Notes: a model not told the origin generated them from the sequence alone. Counted from the first letter of the stretch, positions 23,036 to 32,441 are shown. The stretch is DNA of 64,000 nt from Umezawaea endophytica (GCF_025061645.1 NZ_JANYMP010000021.1:80494-144493); one strand, 5' to 3'. Numbers and translations are program-made.

Positions 23036-25453
23036 ATGACGACCACGCAGAGACCCGGCACCGACCTCGACGTGCTCCTCGCGCGGCTCACGCTGGCGGA
23101 GAAGATCCGCCTGCTGTCCGGCGGCGGCACGTTCCGCGGCCAGGCCGAGGAGTCCATCGGGCTGCGCGCGATCGTGTTCTCCGACGGCCCGGTCGGCGTG
23201 CGCGGCGAGCGCTGGGACGAGCGCGACACGGCGCTGACCCTGCCGTCGCCGACGGCCATGGCGGCGACCTGGGACGTCGACGTGGTGAGCGGGCTGGGCA
23301 GGCTGCTGGCGGCCGAGGCCCGGCGCAAGGGCGTGGACGTGCTGCTCGCGCCGAACCTCAACCTGCACCGCTCCCCGTTGGGCGGCAGGCACTTCGAGTG
23401 CTTCTCCGAGGACCCGCTGCTGACCTCGCGGATCGGCGCCGCCTACGTCCGCGGCGTGCAGTCCGGCGGTGTCGCGGCGACCCCGAAGCACTACGTGGCC
23501 AACGAGTCCGAGACCGAACGGCTGACGCTGGACGCCCGCGTCGACGAGGCCACGCTGCGCGAGGTGTACCTGGCGCCGTTCGAGGCCGCCGTGCGCGCGG
23601 GCGCGTGGGTCGTCATGTCGGCCTACAACGGCGTGAACGGCACGTCGATGTCGGACAGCCCGCTGCTGGACGAGCCGCTGCGCGGCGAGTGGGGCTTCGA
23701 CGGCGTCGTGGTGTCGGACTGGGGCGCGGTGCGCTCGGTCGAGTCGACCACGGACCTCGCCATGCCCGGCCCGCACGAGCTGCGCGCCGAGCCGCTGGAG
23801 GAGGCCGTGCGCCGGGGCCGGGTGCGCGAGTCGGAGATCGACGACCGGCTGCGGCGGATCCTGCTGCTGGCCCAGCGGGTCGGGGCTCTCTCCCCTGCTG
23901 CGTCGATTCCCCCGCCGCGCATCACCCCGGACGAGGCGCGCGGCAGGCTGCGGCGGGCCGTGGCGGCGGGATCGGTGTTGCTGCGCAACAGCTCCTCTCT
24001 GCTGCCGCTGGACCCCGCGGCGCTGACCCGCGTGGCCGTGCTCGGCCCGAACGCCGTGGACGCGCGGGTGCAGGGCGGCGGCAGCGCCGGGGTGTTCCCG
24101 GCGGCCGTGGTGTCCCCCGTCGACGGCATCCGGTCCGCGCTCGCGGGCAGGGCCGAGGTGGTGCACCGCGCGGGCGCGGTCCTGCACACCCGCCCGACGC
24201 CCCTCAAGCCCGAGCACACCAGCGACCCGGTCACCGGCGAACCCGGCGTGCTCGTGCGGTACCTGGACGCCGACGGCGAGGTGATCCACGCCGAGCACCG
24301 GCTCAGCGGCCGGATCCTGGACCCGTCCATCGACGTCGAGGCCGACTCCGTGGAGGTCAGCGCGCTGCTGCGCCCGCCGTCGTCCGGTGACTGGCGGTTC
24401 GCCGTGGTCGGTCTCGGCCGGGTGCTGCTGGAGGTCGACGGTCACGTGCTCGTGGACGAGCTGGTGGTGCCAGAGTCGGACGACCCGACCTACGTGCACG
24501 TCGCGCCGTCGTTCCGCGAGGCCGTGCGGCCCGTGCGGGAGGGCCGCGAGGTGCTGGTGCGCGCCCGGCGGTGGCTGACGCCCGGCGAGGGCAACGCGGT
24601 GGCGCTGGCCGCCGACCCGCCGAGGGTGGACGAGGACGCCGAGCTGGCGGCGGCCGTGGCCCTCGCGCGGACGTCGGACGTGGCGGTCGTCGTGGTCGGC
24701 ACGACGGACGAGATCGAGAGCGAGGGCTTCGACCGCACGACGCTGGCGCTGCCCGGCAGGCAGGACGAGCTGGTGCGCGCGGTCGCCGCGGTGAACCCAC
24801 GCACGGTCGTGGTCGTCAACGCGGGCGGTCCGGTGGAGCTGCCGTGGCGCCACGAGGTGGCCGCCGTGCTGGTCACGTGGTTCCCCGGCCAGGAGGCGGG
24901 TGACGGACTGGCCGACGTGCTGTTCGGCGCGGCGGAACCCGGCGGGCGGCTGCCGACGACGTGGGCGGCGCGCACGGCGGACGTGCCGGTGCTGGACACG
25001 ACCCCGGTCGACGGCGTGCTGCCCTACACCGAGGGTCCGCTCATCGGCTACCGGGCGTGGGCGGTCCACCCGGTGGCGCCCGCGTACTGGTTCGGCCACG
25101 GCCTGGGCTACACGACGTGGACGTACGAGGGGCTCTCCGCGCGGGACAACGTGGACGCCGGGTCCGGGTTCGACGTGCGGGTGCGGGTCCGCAACACCGG
25201 GACGCGCGAGGGCCGCGAGGTCGTGCAGGTCTACCAGGCCGAGGGCGAGGACCGGCGGCTCGTCGGCTACACCACCGTGCACGCCGCTCCCGGCGAGGCC
25301 GTGTGGGTGCGGGTGCCGATCGAGGCGGAGGCGCTGCGGCGGTGGTCGGTGCCCGACCGCGCGTGGCGGCGGGCGAGCGGCACGATCACGCTGCTGGCGG
25401 GTCCGTCGGCGGGTGACCTGCCGCTGGCCGGGAAGCTCAACACGGCGCCGTAG
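23036..25453 (+). CDS. glycoside hydrolase family 3 beta-glucosidase-like protein with PA14 domain
   Basis: The 805-residue protein has the GH3 layout: an N-terminal barrel domain with APNLNLHRSPLGGRHFEC and TPKHYVANESE, the nucleophile aspartate in GVVVSDWGAV, a sandwich domain with AVLGPNAVDARVQGGGSAGV and ETFDR-like DEIESEGFDRTTLALP, an inserted PA14 segment (about residues 385-530), and a C-terminal fibronectin-like domain ending after GREVVQVYQA. No signal peptide is present, so it acts inside the cell on imported oligosaccharides. The ATG at 23036 follows AGGAG. Exact linkage (beta-glucoside, beta-xyloside) is not clear. Three LacI operator candidates precede it. Confidence 0.9.
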   Translation: MTTTQRPGTDLDVLLARLTLAEKIRLLSGGGTFRGQAEESIGLRAIVFSDGPVGVRGERWDERDTALTLPSPTAMAATWDVDVVSGLGRLLAAEARRKGVDVLLAPNLNLHRSPLGGRHFECFSEDPLLTSRIGAAYVRGVQSGGVAATPKHYVANESETERLTLDARVDEATLREVYLAPFEAAVRAGAWVVMSAYNGVNGTSMSDSPLLDEPLRGEWGFDGVVVSDWGAVRSVESTTDLAMPGPHELRAEPLEEAVRRGRVRESEIDDRLRRILLLAQRVGALSPAASIPPPRITPDEARGRLRRAVAAGSVLLRNSSSLLPLDPAALTRVAVLGPNAVDARVQGGGSAGVFPAAVVSPVDGIRSALAGRAEVVHRAGAVLHTRPTPLKPEHTSDPVTGEPGVLVRYLDADGEVIHAEHRLSGRILDPSIDVEADSVEVSALLRPPSSGDWRFAVVGLGRVLLEVDGHVLVDELVVPESDDPTYVHVAPSFREAVRPVREGREVLVRARRWLTPGEGNAVALAADPPRVDEDAELAAAVALARTSDVAVVVVGTTDEIESEGFDRTTLALPGRQDELVRAVAAVNPRTVVVVNAGGPVELPWRHEVAAVLVTWFPGQEAGDGLADVLFGAAEPGGRLPTTWAARTADVPVLDTTPVDGVLPYTEGPLIGYRAWAVHPVAPAYWFGHGLGYTTWTYEGLSARDNVDAGSGFDVRVRVRNTGTREGREVVQVYQAEGEDRRLVGYTTVHAAPGEAVWVRVPIEAEALRRWSVPDRAWRRASGTITLLAGPSAGDLPLAGKLNTAP

Positions 25454-25474
25454 ACCGGTCACCGCACCAGCCGA

Positions 25475-26065
25475 TCAGCCCGCGGGACCCGCTGTCCGGG
25501 TGACGCGGGCGATCAGCGTCCCGAGCAGCTCGTCGGCCGTCGTGTGCCACTTCTCGGCGGTGAGGTGACCGCTGTTGGCCATGGTGATGATGCCGTGCAC
25601 GCTCGTCATCAGCAGCGCGCCGATCGGCCGGGCGTCGCCGCCGTCGCCGAGGACGTCCGCGACGATGGCCAGGAACTGGTCGTGCGTGCGCGACACAGCG
25701 GCCACGGCGTCGGCGTGCTCGGCGGTCGGCGCCGTGAACATCAGCGCGTAGGCGTGCGGGTGTCCCCGGCCGACCGCCATGAGTTCCGCCAGCGCCCGTT
25801 CCAGGCGCTCCGACGGCGACCTGCGCCCGTCCGCGATCAGCTCGTCGAGCCGCTCGCCGACCGCGTCCCAGTTCTGGGCCGCGACCGCGGCGAGCAGGTG
25901 GTCCTTGTCCGGGAAGTGGCCGTAGGGCGCGCTGCGCGACACGCCCGCGCGAGCGCCCACCGCGCGCAGCGTCACGGCGTCGGGGCCGCCCTCGTCGAGC
26001 AGTTCGGCCGCGGCGTCGACCAACGCGCGCCGCGTCGCCGCGGCGCTCTCCACCCTGCTGACCAT
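25475..26065 (-). CDS. TetR family regulator with WHG-type C-terminal domain
   Basis: The 196-residue protein has a TetR helix-turn-helix at residues 10-55 (ALVDAAAELLDEGGPDAVTLRAVGARAGVSRSAPYGHF is the region; key SRSAPYGHF) and a helical ligand domain of the WHG type. A GTG two codons upstream of the ATG at 26065 is possible. It is divergent from the SDR gene across 70 bases containing two matching palindromes, with a third on the SDR start codon. It most likely represses both genes. Ligand unknown, probably a small lipophilic compound. Confidence 0.82.
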   Translation of the reverse strand: MVSRVESAAATRRALVDAAAELLDEGGPDAVTLRAVGARAGVSRSAPYGHFPDKDHLLAAVAAQNWDAVGERLDELIADGRRSPSERLERALAELMAVGRGHPHAYALMFTAPTAEHADAVAAVSRTHDQFLAIVADVLGDGGDARPIGALLMTSVHGIITMANSGHLTAEKWHTTADELLGTLIARVTRTAGPAG

Positions 26066-26076
26066 GCGCACAACCT

Positions 26077-26090
26077 ACCTGACATTGTCA
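26077..26090. promoter_or_regulatory. TetR operator candidate 1
   Basis: ACCTGACATTGTCA contains the perfect palindrome TGACATTGTCA (26080-26090) and lies just before the TetR start. It matches two further sites at 26102-26112 and 26137-26147 with consensus TGACA-N2-GTCA. Confidence 0.65.
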
Positions 26091-26100
26091 TCCCACTCAC

Positions 26101-26115
26101 TTGACGCTGTCAGGT
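26101..26115. promoter_or_regulatory. TetR operator candidate 2
   Basis: TTGACGCTGTCAGGT is the reverse complement of ACCTGACAGCGTCAA and so matches site 1 on the opposite strand (ACCTGACA then GTCA). It sits in the middle of the divergent region. Confidence 0.65.
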
Positions 26116-26135
26116 GAAGTGCTAGCCTCGTTCAT

Positions 26136-27020
26136 ATGACAACGTCACATGAAGAGCTGGTCCTCATCAGCGGCGCCTCCACCGGGATGGGCGCCGCCAC
26201 CGCCCGCGAGCTGGCCCGCCGCGGGTTCCACGTGCTCGCGGGCGTCCGGCGGGAGACCGACGCCGACGCGCTGCGCGCCCCGAACGTGGAGCCGGTCCTC
26301 CTCGACATCACCGATCCGGGACAGGTCGAGGCCGTCGGCCGCCGCGTCGCCGACGACCCGGCGCGGCGACCGCTGCGCGCCGTGGTCAACAACGCGGGCA
26401 TCGCCATCAACGCGCCGGTCGAGGTGCTGTCGATGGCCGAGTGGCGGCACCAGTTCGAGGTGAACTTCTTCGGGCACGTCGCGGTCACCAAGGCCGTCCT
26501 GCCCGCGCTGCACGCCAGTTCCGGCCGGGTGGTGAACATCAGCTCCGTCGGCGGCAAGGTGGCGATGCCGACCTACGGGGCGTACGCGGGCGCCAAGTTC
26601 GCGATGGAGGCGATGAGCGACGCCCTGCGCCGGGAACTCGCACCGCACGGCGTGCAGGTGGTGGTCGTCGAACCCGGCGGTGTCCGCACCGAGATGACCG
26701 GCCACGGCATCGAGCGGGCGAACGACACCATCGCCGCGCTGTCGCCGACCGAGCGCGGGCGCTACGGCGGGCTGATGCGAGCCATCATCAACCAGGCCAC
26801 TGGGTTCACCGCCTCGGGACTGCCCGCCGACGCCGCGGGCCTCGTCATCGCCGACGCCGTGACGGCGCGCAGGCCCCGCGCCCGCTACACCATCGGCCGG
26901 GACGCGGCCGTGCTCACCCGCCTGTCGCGCGTCCTCCCGGACCGGGTGCTCGACCGCGTCCTGGCGAACTCGCTGCGCCCGCACTTCCCGGAGGAGCGGC
27001 CCACCACCTCGGCCGCCTAG
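26136..27020 (+). CDS. short-chain dehydrogenase/reductase
   Basis: The 294-residue protein is a classical SDR: cofactor motif SGASTGMGAA at residues 12-21, NNAG at the usual place, and the catalytic Ser, Tyr and Lys in NISSVGG and YGAYAGAKFA. The C-terminal extension resembles retinol-dehydrogenase-like actinobacterial SDRs. The start codon itself lies within a copy of the TetR palindrome (TGACAACGTCA, 26137-26147), and there is no clear ribosome site, so the mRNA may be leaderless. The last bases overlap the converging LacI stop codon. Substrate unknown. Confidence 0.88.
   Translation: MTTSHEELVLISGASTGMGAATARELARRGFHVLAGVRRETDADALRAPNVEPVLLDITDPGQVEAVGRRVADDPARRPLRAVVNNAGIAINAPVEVLSMAEWRHQFEVNFFGHVAVTKAVLPALHASSGRVVNISSVGGKVAMPTYGAYAGAKFAMEAMSDALRRELAPHGVQVVVVEPGGVRTEMTGHGIERANDTIAALSPTERGRYGGLMRAIINQATGFTASGLPADAAGLVIADAVTARRPRARYTIGRDAAVLTRLSRVLPDRVLDRVLANSLRPHFPEERPTTSAA
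26137..26147. promoter_or_regulatory. TetR operator candidate 3 overlapping the SDR start codon
   Basis: TGACAACGTCA begins at the second base of the SDR start codon and matches TGACA-N2-GTCA of the other two sites. A repressor bound here would occupy the initiation region itself. Confidence 0.5.
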
Positions 27021-28015
27021 GCGACCCTGGTCGACTCGCGGACGACCAACTCCGGTCGGAACATGATCTGCTGGTGGGAGTGCGACTCGGGGTGGTCGCA
27101 CTCCTCCACGAGCAGCCGCGCCGCCGTCCGTCCGATGTGGAGGGTCGGCTGGCGGACCGACGACAGCGGCACGGCCGCGTCGGCGGCGAACTCGATGTCG
27201 TCGTAGCCCAGCAGCGCGATGTCCTCCGGCACCCGGCGGCCGGTGCTCACGGCCGCGCGCAGCACGCCCAGCGCCAGCAGGTCGTTGGCGCAGAACACCG
27301 CCGTCGGCCGCCCGCCGCCGTCGAACAGCTCGCGCGCGGCCTCGTACCCGTGGCGCGCCTTGAGCGCGGGCACCTCGATCACGTCGATCGTCACGTCGAG
27401 GCCCGCCACCGCGCGGCGCAGCCCGGTGAGCCGGTCCTTGCACTGCCGCAACGACAACGGCCCGGTGACGTAGGCGATCCGGCGGTGCCCCGCGCCGACC
27501 AGGTGCTCCCCCGCCAGCTCACCGCCCGCCACGTCGTCCACGGCGACCGAGCAGCAGTCCACCCGCGGGTCGTGCCGGTCGACCAGCACGGTCGGCGTGC
27601 CGCGGCGGCGCAGCGCGTCGAGCCGTTCGGACATCGGCCCGACCGGGGTGATCAGCATGCCCCTGACCCGCTGCTCCTCCAGCAGTTGCAGGTACCGGTC
27701 CTCGCGGGCGGCCTGCTCGTCGGAGTTGCACAGCACCAGCGCGTAGCCCAGTTCGGTGGCCACGTCCTCTATGCCCCTGGCGATGTCGTGGAAGAACGGG
27801 TTGGCCAGGTCGAGCACGATCAGGCCCAGCGACCGGCTGGTGCCCGCGCGCAACTGCGCGGCCTGGGAGTTGCGCACGAAACCCAGTTCCGCGATCGCCG
27901 CGAGGACGACCTCCCTGGTGGCCTCGGAGACCTTGTCCGGCCGGTTGAGCACGTTGGAGACCGTGCCGAGGGAGACCCCGGCACGTTCCGCCACGTCCTT
28001 GATGCTCGGCGCCAT
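27017..28015 (-). CDS. LacI family regulator of the rhamnose operon
   Basis: The 332-residue protein has a LacI helix-turn-helix (SIKDVAERAGVSLGTVSNVLN, residues 4-24), hinge ending in NSQAAQLRAGTSR and a sugar-binding core with LDLANPFFHDIARGI. It is the last gene of a minus-strand row of rhamnose genes, 42 bases after the GH78 gene. TCGTCGGACGA just upstream resembles a site before the GH78 gene. It overlaps the converging SDR stop codon by four bases. Control of rhamnose uptake and degradation is inferred from the neighbours; the inducer would be rhamnose or a derivative. Confidence 0.85.
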   Translation of the reverse strand: MAPSIKDVAERAGVSLGTVSNVLNRPDKVSEATREVVLAAIAELGFVRNSQAAQLRAGTSRSLGLIVLDLANPFFHDIARGIEDVATELGYALVLCNSDEQAAREDRYLQLLEEQRVRGMLITPVGPMSERLDALRRRGTPTVLVDRHDPRVDCCSVAVDDVAGGELAGEHLVGAGHRRIAYVTGPLSLRQCKDRLTGLRRAVAGLDVTIDVIEVPALKARHGYEAARELFDGGGRPTAVFCANDLLALGVLRAAVSTGRRVPEDIALLGYDDIEFAADAAVPLSSVRQPTLHIGRTAARLLVEECDHPESHSHQQIMFRPELVVRESTRVA

Positions 28016-28028
28016 CGCGCGATCCTAT

Positions 28029-28039
28029 TCGTCGGACGA
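28029..28039. promoter_or_regulatory. possible operator before the LacI gene
   Basis: TCGTCGGACGA lies 14 bases before the regulator start and differs by one base from TCGTCGTACGA at 31229-31239, before the GH78 gene. This may be an autoregulatory site. Confidence 0.4.
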
Positions 28040-28057
28040 CGATTCTGCTGGAACGAT

Positions 28058-31000
28058 TCACTGCCGTCCGGCGAACCTCCAGGTCCCGAACGGCACGCGG
28101 TGCACCACGTACCCCGGCTCGGCGCGCACGAACTCCGCGCCGGTCGGGGCGGTGACGGCCTCGCGCGACGCGGCCGGGACGTGCACCTCCGCGGTCGACC
28201 CGACGGGGACCTCCACGGTGAGCTGCACCGCCGTGCCGACCAGCGACCAGCCGACCGAGGCGGTGCCGCGCACGGTGCGGATCGACGTCTGCGCCCAGGT
28301 CACGCCGACCCGCGCGTCGGGCCGCACGACGAACGTCTTGTACCCGGCGTCACCGGGACGCAGGCCTGCCACGTTCTCGTACAGCCACTGCACGACCGTG
28401 CCCTGGAAGTAGTGGTCGCGCGACCGCGAGTCCGCGGGCCACATCTCCCACATCGTGTCGGCGCCGTTGTCGAACCAGTAACCCCAGCTCGGGAAGCTGC
28501 GCTGCACCGCGAGCGCGTGCGCCACGTCGGGGAAACCCTGCTGCGTCAACACCCTGAGCAGCACGCTGGTGCCCAGCGCCCCGGTGTTCAGGTGGTCGCC
28601 GCGCCGCCGGACGTCCGCGACCAGCGCCGCCACGACCGACGACACCTGACCGGCCGGGACGAGGCCGAACATCAGCGGGATCGCCTGCGACGTCTGGCGG
28701 AAGTCCGGGTCCTGCGGGCTGCGGTAGTGCCCGTCGACCAGGAACTTCGCGTTCAGCGCGTCGCGGCAGGCGTTCGCCGTCGTGCGGTAGCGGGCCGAGA
28801 CGTCGGCGTGCCCCAGCAGGTCGCCGAGTTCCGCCGTGGCGATCAGGGCCCGGTGCAGGTACGCGGTCGCGGTGAGCCGCGTGTCCTCCGGCGGGTTGCC
28901 GCCGTAGCCCGGCGGCAGGTAGTCGCCGAGCGCGGTGGAGGCCAGACCTCCTTGCAGGCGGCCGATCTCCCAGTCCAGGTACTTCGTCAACGTCGACCAG
29001 TGGTCGGCCGCCAGGCGTTCGTCGCCGTAGACCCGGTACATCTCGCGGACCAGGAACGGGTACACCGTCGTCCACTCCGGCGCGGGCGCGGCCTCCTGGT
29101 AGCCCCAGCCGCCGCTGGGCACGATCACCGGCAGCGCGCCCGGACCGGTCTGGCTGTCGGCGAGGTCGCCGATCCACTTGCTCAGGAACCGCTGCACGCC
29201 GAACGCGTACGCCATCACCGGGGCGCCGAGCTGCGCGTCACCGGTCCAGCCGTTCTTCTCGTACATCGGGGTGTCGGTGGGGATGCCGTGCAGGTTGTTG
29301 AGCAGGGTCCGCTTCATCGCGCGGTCGAGCTGCTCGAAGAACGGCTTGGAGCAGCGGAACGTCCCGGTCTCCGGGACGTCGCTGTGCACGACCCGGCCGA
29401 CCACGTCGTCCAGTCCCGGCTTCGCCGGGAACCCGGTGACCTGGACGTAGCGGAAACCCTTGTAGGAGAAGCGGGGTTCCCACGTCTCGGCGCCCTGGCC
29501 CGAGCAGGTGTACTCGTCGACCTGGTGGCGTCCCGGCACGTGGCCGTTGGTGTTGAGGACGCTGCCGTCGGCGTTGAGGCGTTCACCGTGGGCCAGCCGG
29601 ACCACCGTGCCCGCTGGCGCGGTGACGGTGATCCGCGACCAGCCCGCCATCGTCCGACCGAGGTCCACCACGTAGACGCCGGCCCGCAGTTCGGTGACGG
29701 CGGTGGCGCGCACGGTCTCCACCACGCGGATCGGCTCGTGCTGCTGGGCCCGCAGGGTCCCGGTCGGGGCGGCGACCAGCGTCGGCTCGCTCCAGCCCTC
29801 GACGGCCCGGCGGGCGTCGTAGGACTCCCCCGCGTACAGGGAGTTCGTGACGGTCCGGCTTTCCGCGACCCGCCAGCCCGCGTCGGTGGCCACGGTGGTG
29901 CGCGAGCCGTCGGTGTGCGTGACCTCGAGCTGTGCCAGCAGCTTCGGCTCGGCGTGCCAGTACGCCTGTTCCCAGCGCCACACGTTCGGCGTGGTCATGC
30001 CGTAGAAACCGCGGCCCAGCACCACGTCCAGGGTGTTCGCGCCCTTCGCGAGCTGCGCGGTGACGTCGTGGGTGGCGTAGAGGACGGTCTCCTCGTAGTC
30101 GGTGAAGCCGGGGTCCAGCACCCGGTCGCCGACCTTGCCGCCGTTGAGCTGGGCGTCGTAGTAGGCCAGACCGGCGATGTGCAGCCGGGCGCTCTTGACC
30201 GGCTTGGCGAGGGTGAACTCCTTGCGCAGCACCGGTGCCGGGGGTTCCACGACCAGGCTGACGCCACGTCCCCACGGGCCCTGGCCGTACGGCGCGAGCA
30301 CGGTCGCCGCGACCCACGCCGAGTCGTCGAACCCCTTCTGCTGCCAGCCGTCCTGCTCGGTCTCGGCGACCTTCCACCCGGTCCCGGTGACCAGTTCCCG
30401 TTGTCCTGAGCCGGATTCGACCACCAGCCGCACGAGCAGGCCGCCGGGGTTGACCGAGACGTTGCCGCGGTTGGTGGCGAGCGCCGCGAGCACGACCCGG
30501 CCACCGGCGGCGCGCACCCGGGCGGTGACGTCGGCGGACTTGCCGAGCTTCCAGCCGTCGACCTGCTCCGGCGAGGACAGCACCTGCTGCCCGTTCAGGA
30601 ACAGGGTGAAGTCGTCGTCGGCCGTGGCGATCACCCGTGCCCGCGTGACGTCCGACGGCACGTCCAGGCCCGCGCGGAACCAGCGCGGACCGGGCACGGC
30701 CCCGGACGGGGTGCCGCCGGGTGACCAGATCCACGACGCCGGGTCGAACGACAACCCGGCGACCGGCGGCGCGGCGCCGATCCACTTCGCGGTCCACGCC
30801 GTCCCGAGGAACGCCGTCTCCCACCACTTCGCCGCGCTCCAGGCCGACGCCCGCCCCCGCTGGTCCCACACCCGGACCCGCCAGGTGTACCGGGTGTGGG
30901 GGCTCAGCGCGGGACCGTCGTAGACGATCCCGACGCTCCGGTCGGACACCACCTTGCCGGTGTCCCACACCCCTTCCACCTTCACCTGGTACGCGGTCTG

Positions 31001-31219
31001 CGCGCCTCCCTCACCGTCCGCCGCCAGCACCCACGACAGCCGCGGCTTCGCGACGTCCGTGCCCAGCAGCGTCTCCGCGTACTCGACCGTCGTCGACTCG
31101 ACCCGCAGTCCGCCCGCCGGTTCGACGTCGGCCGTCGCCGTGCCCGTCGGAAGTGCCAACGCTCCCGCCCCCACCGCCGTGCCCACCAGGAAGTCCCGCC
31201 GCTTGACCCCGCCGCTCAT
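28058..31219 (-). CDS. secreted GH78 alpha-L-rhamnosidase
   Basis: The 1053-residue protein begins with a Tat-type signal (RRDFLVGTAVGAGALALP) and continues as a multi-domain GH78 enzyme that removes terminal alpha-L-rhamnose from plant glycosides and polysaccharides. Beta-sandwich domains occupy about residues 35-500; the alpha/alpha catalytic barrel has the conserved GIPTDTPMYEKNGWTGDAQ (about residue 650) with the catalytic glutamate; the C-terminal sandwich follows GWSLVGTAVQLTVEVP. Most relatives have R before EK at this motif, here Y. The gene is third from last in the rhamnose row, 39 bases after rhamnose isomerase, with an operator candidate between. Twin-arginine export fits a large folded secreted enzyme. 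Confidence 0.92.
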   Translation of the reverse strand: MSGGVKRRDFLVGTAVGAGALALPTGTATADVEPAGGLRVESTTVEYAETLLGTDVAKPRLSWVLAADGEGGAQTAYQVKVEGVWDTGKVVSDRSVGIVYDGPALSPHTRYTWRVRVWDQRGRASAWSAAKWWETAFLGTAWTAKWIGAAPPVAGLSFDPASWIWSPGGTPSGAVPGPRWFRAGLDVPSDVTRARVIATADDDFTLFLNGQQVLSSPEQVDGWKLGKSADVTARVRAAGGRVVLAALATNRGNVSVNPGGLLVRLVVESGSGQRELVTGTGWKVAETEQDGWQQKGFDDSAWVAATVLAPYGQGPWGRGVSLVVEPPAPVLRKEFTLAKPVKSARLHIAGLAYYDAQLNGGKVGDRVLDPGFTDYEETVLYATHDVTAQLAKGANTLDVVLGRGFYGMTTPNVWRWEQAYWHAEPKLLAQLEVTHTDGSRTTVATDAGWRVAESRTVTNSLYAGESYDARRAVEGWSEPTLVAAPTGTLRAQQHEPIRVVETVRATAVTELRAGVYVVDLGRTMAGWSRITVTAPAGTVVRLAHGERLNADGSVLNTNGHVPGRHQVDEYTCSGQGAETWEPRFSYKGFRYVQVTGFPAKPGLDDVVGRVVHSDVPETGTFRCSKPFFEQLDRAMKRTLLNNLHGIPTDTPMYEKNGWTGDAQLGAPVMAYAFGVQRFLSKWIGDLADSQTGPGALPVIVPSGGWGYQEAAPAPEWTTVYPFLVREMYRVYGDERLAADHWSTLTKYLDWEIGRLQGGLASTALGDYLPPGYGGNPPEDTRLTATAYLHRALIATAELGDLLGHADVSARYRTTANACRDALNAKFLVDGHYRSPQDPDFRQTSQAIPLMFGLVPAGQVSSVVAALVADVRRRGDHLNTGALGTSVLLRVLTQQGFPDVAHALAVQRSFPSWGYWFDNGADTMWEMWPADSRSRDHYFQGTVVQWLYENVAGLRPGDAGYKTFVVRPDARVGVTWAQTSIRTVRGTASVGWSLVGTAVQLTVEVPVGSTAEVHVPAASREAVTAPTGAEFVRAEPGYVVHRVPFGTWRFAGRQ

Positions 31220-31228
31220 CGTTTCCCC

Positions 31229-31239
31229 TCGTCGTACGA
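31229..31239. promoter_or_regulatory. possible operator before the GH78 gene
   Basis: TCGTCGTACGA includes the perfect palindrome GTCGTACGAC (31231-31240) in the 39-base gap between the rhamnose isomerase and rhamnosidase genes. It may give the rhamnosidase-regulator pair its own promoter. It differs by one base from the site at 28029-28039. Confidence 0.45.
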
Positions 31240-31258
31240 CTCGTCTGGGAGAATCTGG

Positions 31259-32428
31259 TCAGGCGCCCCACCCGGCCTGGTCGCCGCCAACGCGGTCCGC
31301 GCTGATCCGATCGCCGTAACCGGACCGGCGGTAGGCCCGGACGGGATCGGGGTCGAGCCCCATGTCGGTCCGCAGCTCGGCGAGCAGCGGACGGACGTCG
31401 GTGTTGTAGGCGTCCATCAGCACCTCGTTGGACTCCAGCACGTCACCGGCGTCCTGAGCCGCTTCGAGCGCGTCCACGTCGACCAGCAGCGCTTTCGCCG
31501 TGGCCTCCTGGACGTTGAGCACCGAGCGGATGATCGCGGGGATCTTCGCCTCGATGTTGTGGCACTGGTCGAGCATGAAGGCGATGCCCGCCTCCGGCTT
31601 CAGCGCGTCGCCCCGGACGATCTCGTGCATGATCCGGAAGAGCTGGAACGGGTCGGCGGCCCCCACCATCAGGTCGTCGTCGGCGTAGAAGCGGGAGTTG
31701 AAGTCGAACGCCCCCAACCTCTTCTGCCGCACCAGGAACGCCACGATGAACTCGATGTTCGTGCCGGGCGCGTGGTGACCGGTGTCGATCACCACCTGCG
31801 CCTTGGGGCCGAGTTCGACGCAGTGCGCGAACGCGGTGCCCCAGTCGGGGATGTCGGTGGCGTAGAACGCGGGCTCGAAGAGCTTGTACTCCACCAGCAT
31901 CCGCTGGTCGTCGCCCAGCCGGTCGTAGACCTCCCGCAGCGCCTCGGCCAGCCGGTCCTGCCGCCGGGCCAGGTTGTCCTGGCCGGGGTAGTTCAGCCCG
32001 TCGGAGAACCACAGCTTGAGGTCGCGCGACCCCGTCTTGTCCATGATGGACACGCAGTCCAGCAGGTGGTCCGTCGCCTTCCGCCGCACGCGCGGATCGG
32101 GGTTCGTGACGCTGCCGAGCTTGTAGTCGTCGTCCTGGAACACGTTGGAGTTGATGGCCCCCAGCGCCACGCCGCGTTCCGCGGCGTGGTCGGCCAGGGC
32201 CCGGTAGTCGTCGACGGTGTCCCACGGGATGTGCAGCGCCACCGTCGGCGCGACGCCGGTGAAGGCGTGCACCTGCGCGGCGTCGTCGATCTTCTCGAAC
32301 GGCGTGCGCGGCACACCGGGCTGGGTGAACACCTTGAACCGGGTGCCGGAGTTGCCGTACGCCCACGACGGCGTCTCGATCCGCTGTGCGCGCAGGGCGG
32401 CCTTCACCCGGTCCGTGGTCTCCGTCAT
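31259..32428 (-). CDS. rhaI: L-rhamnose isomerase (RhaI type)
   Basis: The 389-residue barrel enzyme converts L-rhamnose to L-rhamnulose. It matches the Pseudomonas/Bacillus RhaI group rather than E. coli RhaA, with GAINSNVFQDDDYKLGS, VVIDTGHHAPGTNIEF, FDFNSRFYADDDLMVG and FRIMHEIVRG holding the metal-binding histidine, aspartate and glutamate residues. It starts 13 bases after the binding-protein stop, so it is part of the ABC transporter operon. Rhamnulokinase, aldolase and lactaldehyde dehydrogenase genes do not occur in this window. Confidence 0.92.
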   Translation of the reverse strand: MTETTDRVKAALRAQRIETPSWAYGNSGTRFKVFTQPGVPRTPFEKIDDAAQVHAFTGVAPTVALHIPWDTVDDYRALADHAAERGVALGAINSNVFQDDDYKLGSVTNPDPRVRRKATDHLLDCVSIMDKTGSRDLKLWFSDGLNYPGQDNLARRQDRLAEALREVYDRLGDDQRMLVEYKLFEPAFYATDIPDWGTAFAHCVELGPKAQVVIDTGHHAPGTNIEFIVAFLVRQKRLGAFDFNSRFYADDDLMVGAADPFQLFRIMHEIVRGDALKPEAGIAFMLDQCHNIEAKIPAIIRSVLNVQEATAKALLVDVDALEAAQDAGDVLESNEVLMDAYNTDVRPLLAELRTDMGLDPDPVRAYRRSGYGDRISADRVGGDQAGWGA

Positions 32429-32441
32429 CGTGCCCCCAGGG

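Noticed and set aside
22772-25462. A minus-strand open frame of about 900 codons opposite the GH3 gene
   Set aside because: Low-complexity Arg/Gly/Val/His composition; the opposite strand has full GH3 motifs.
26441-30409. A plus-strand open frame of more than 1300 codons opposite the rhamnose genes
   Set aside because: It is rich in Arg, Gly, His and Pro without domains, and lies antisense to clear LacI and GH78 genes. It is a by-product of high GC codon bias.
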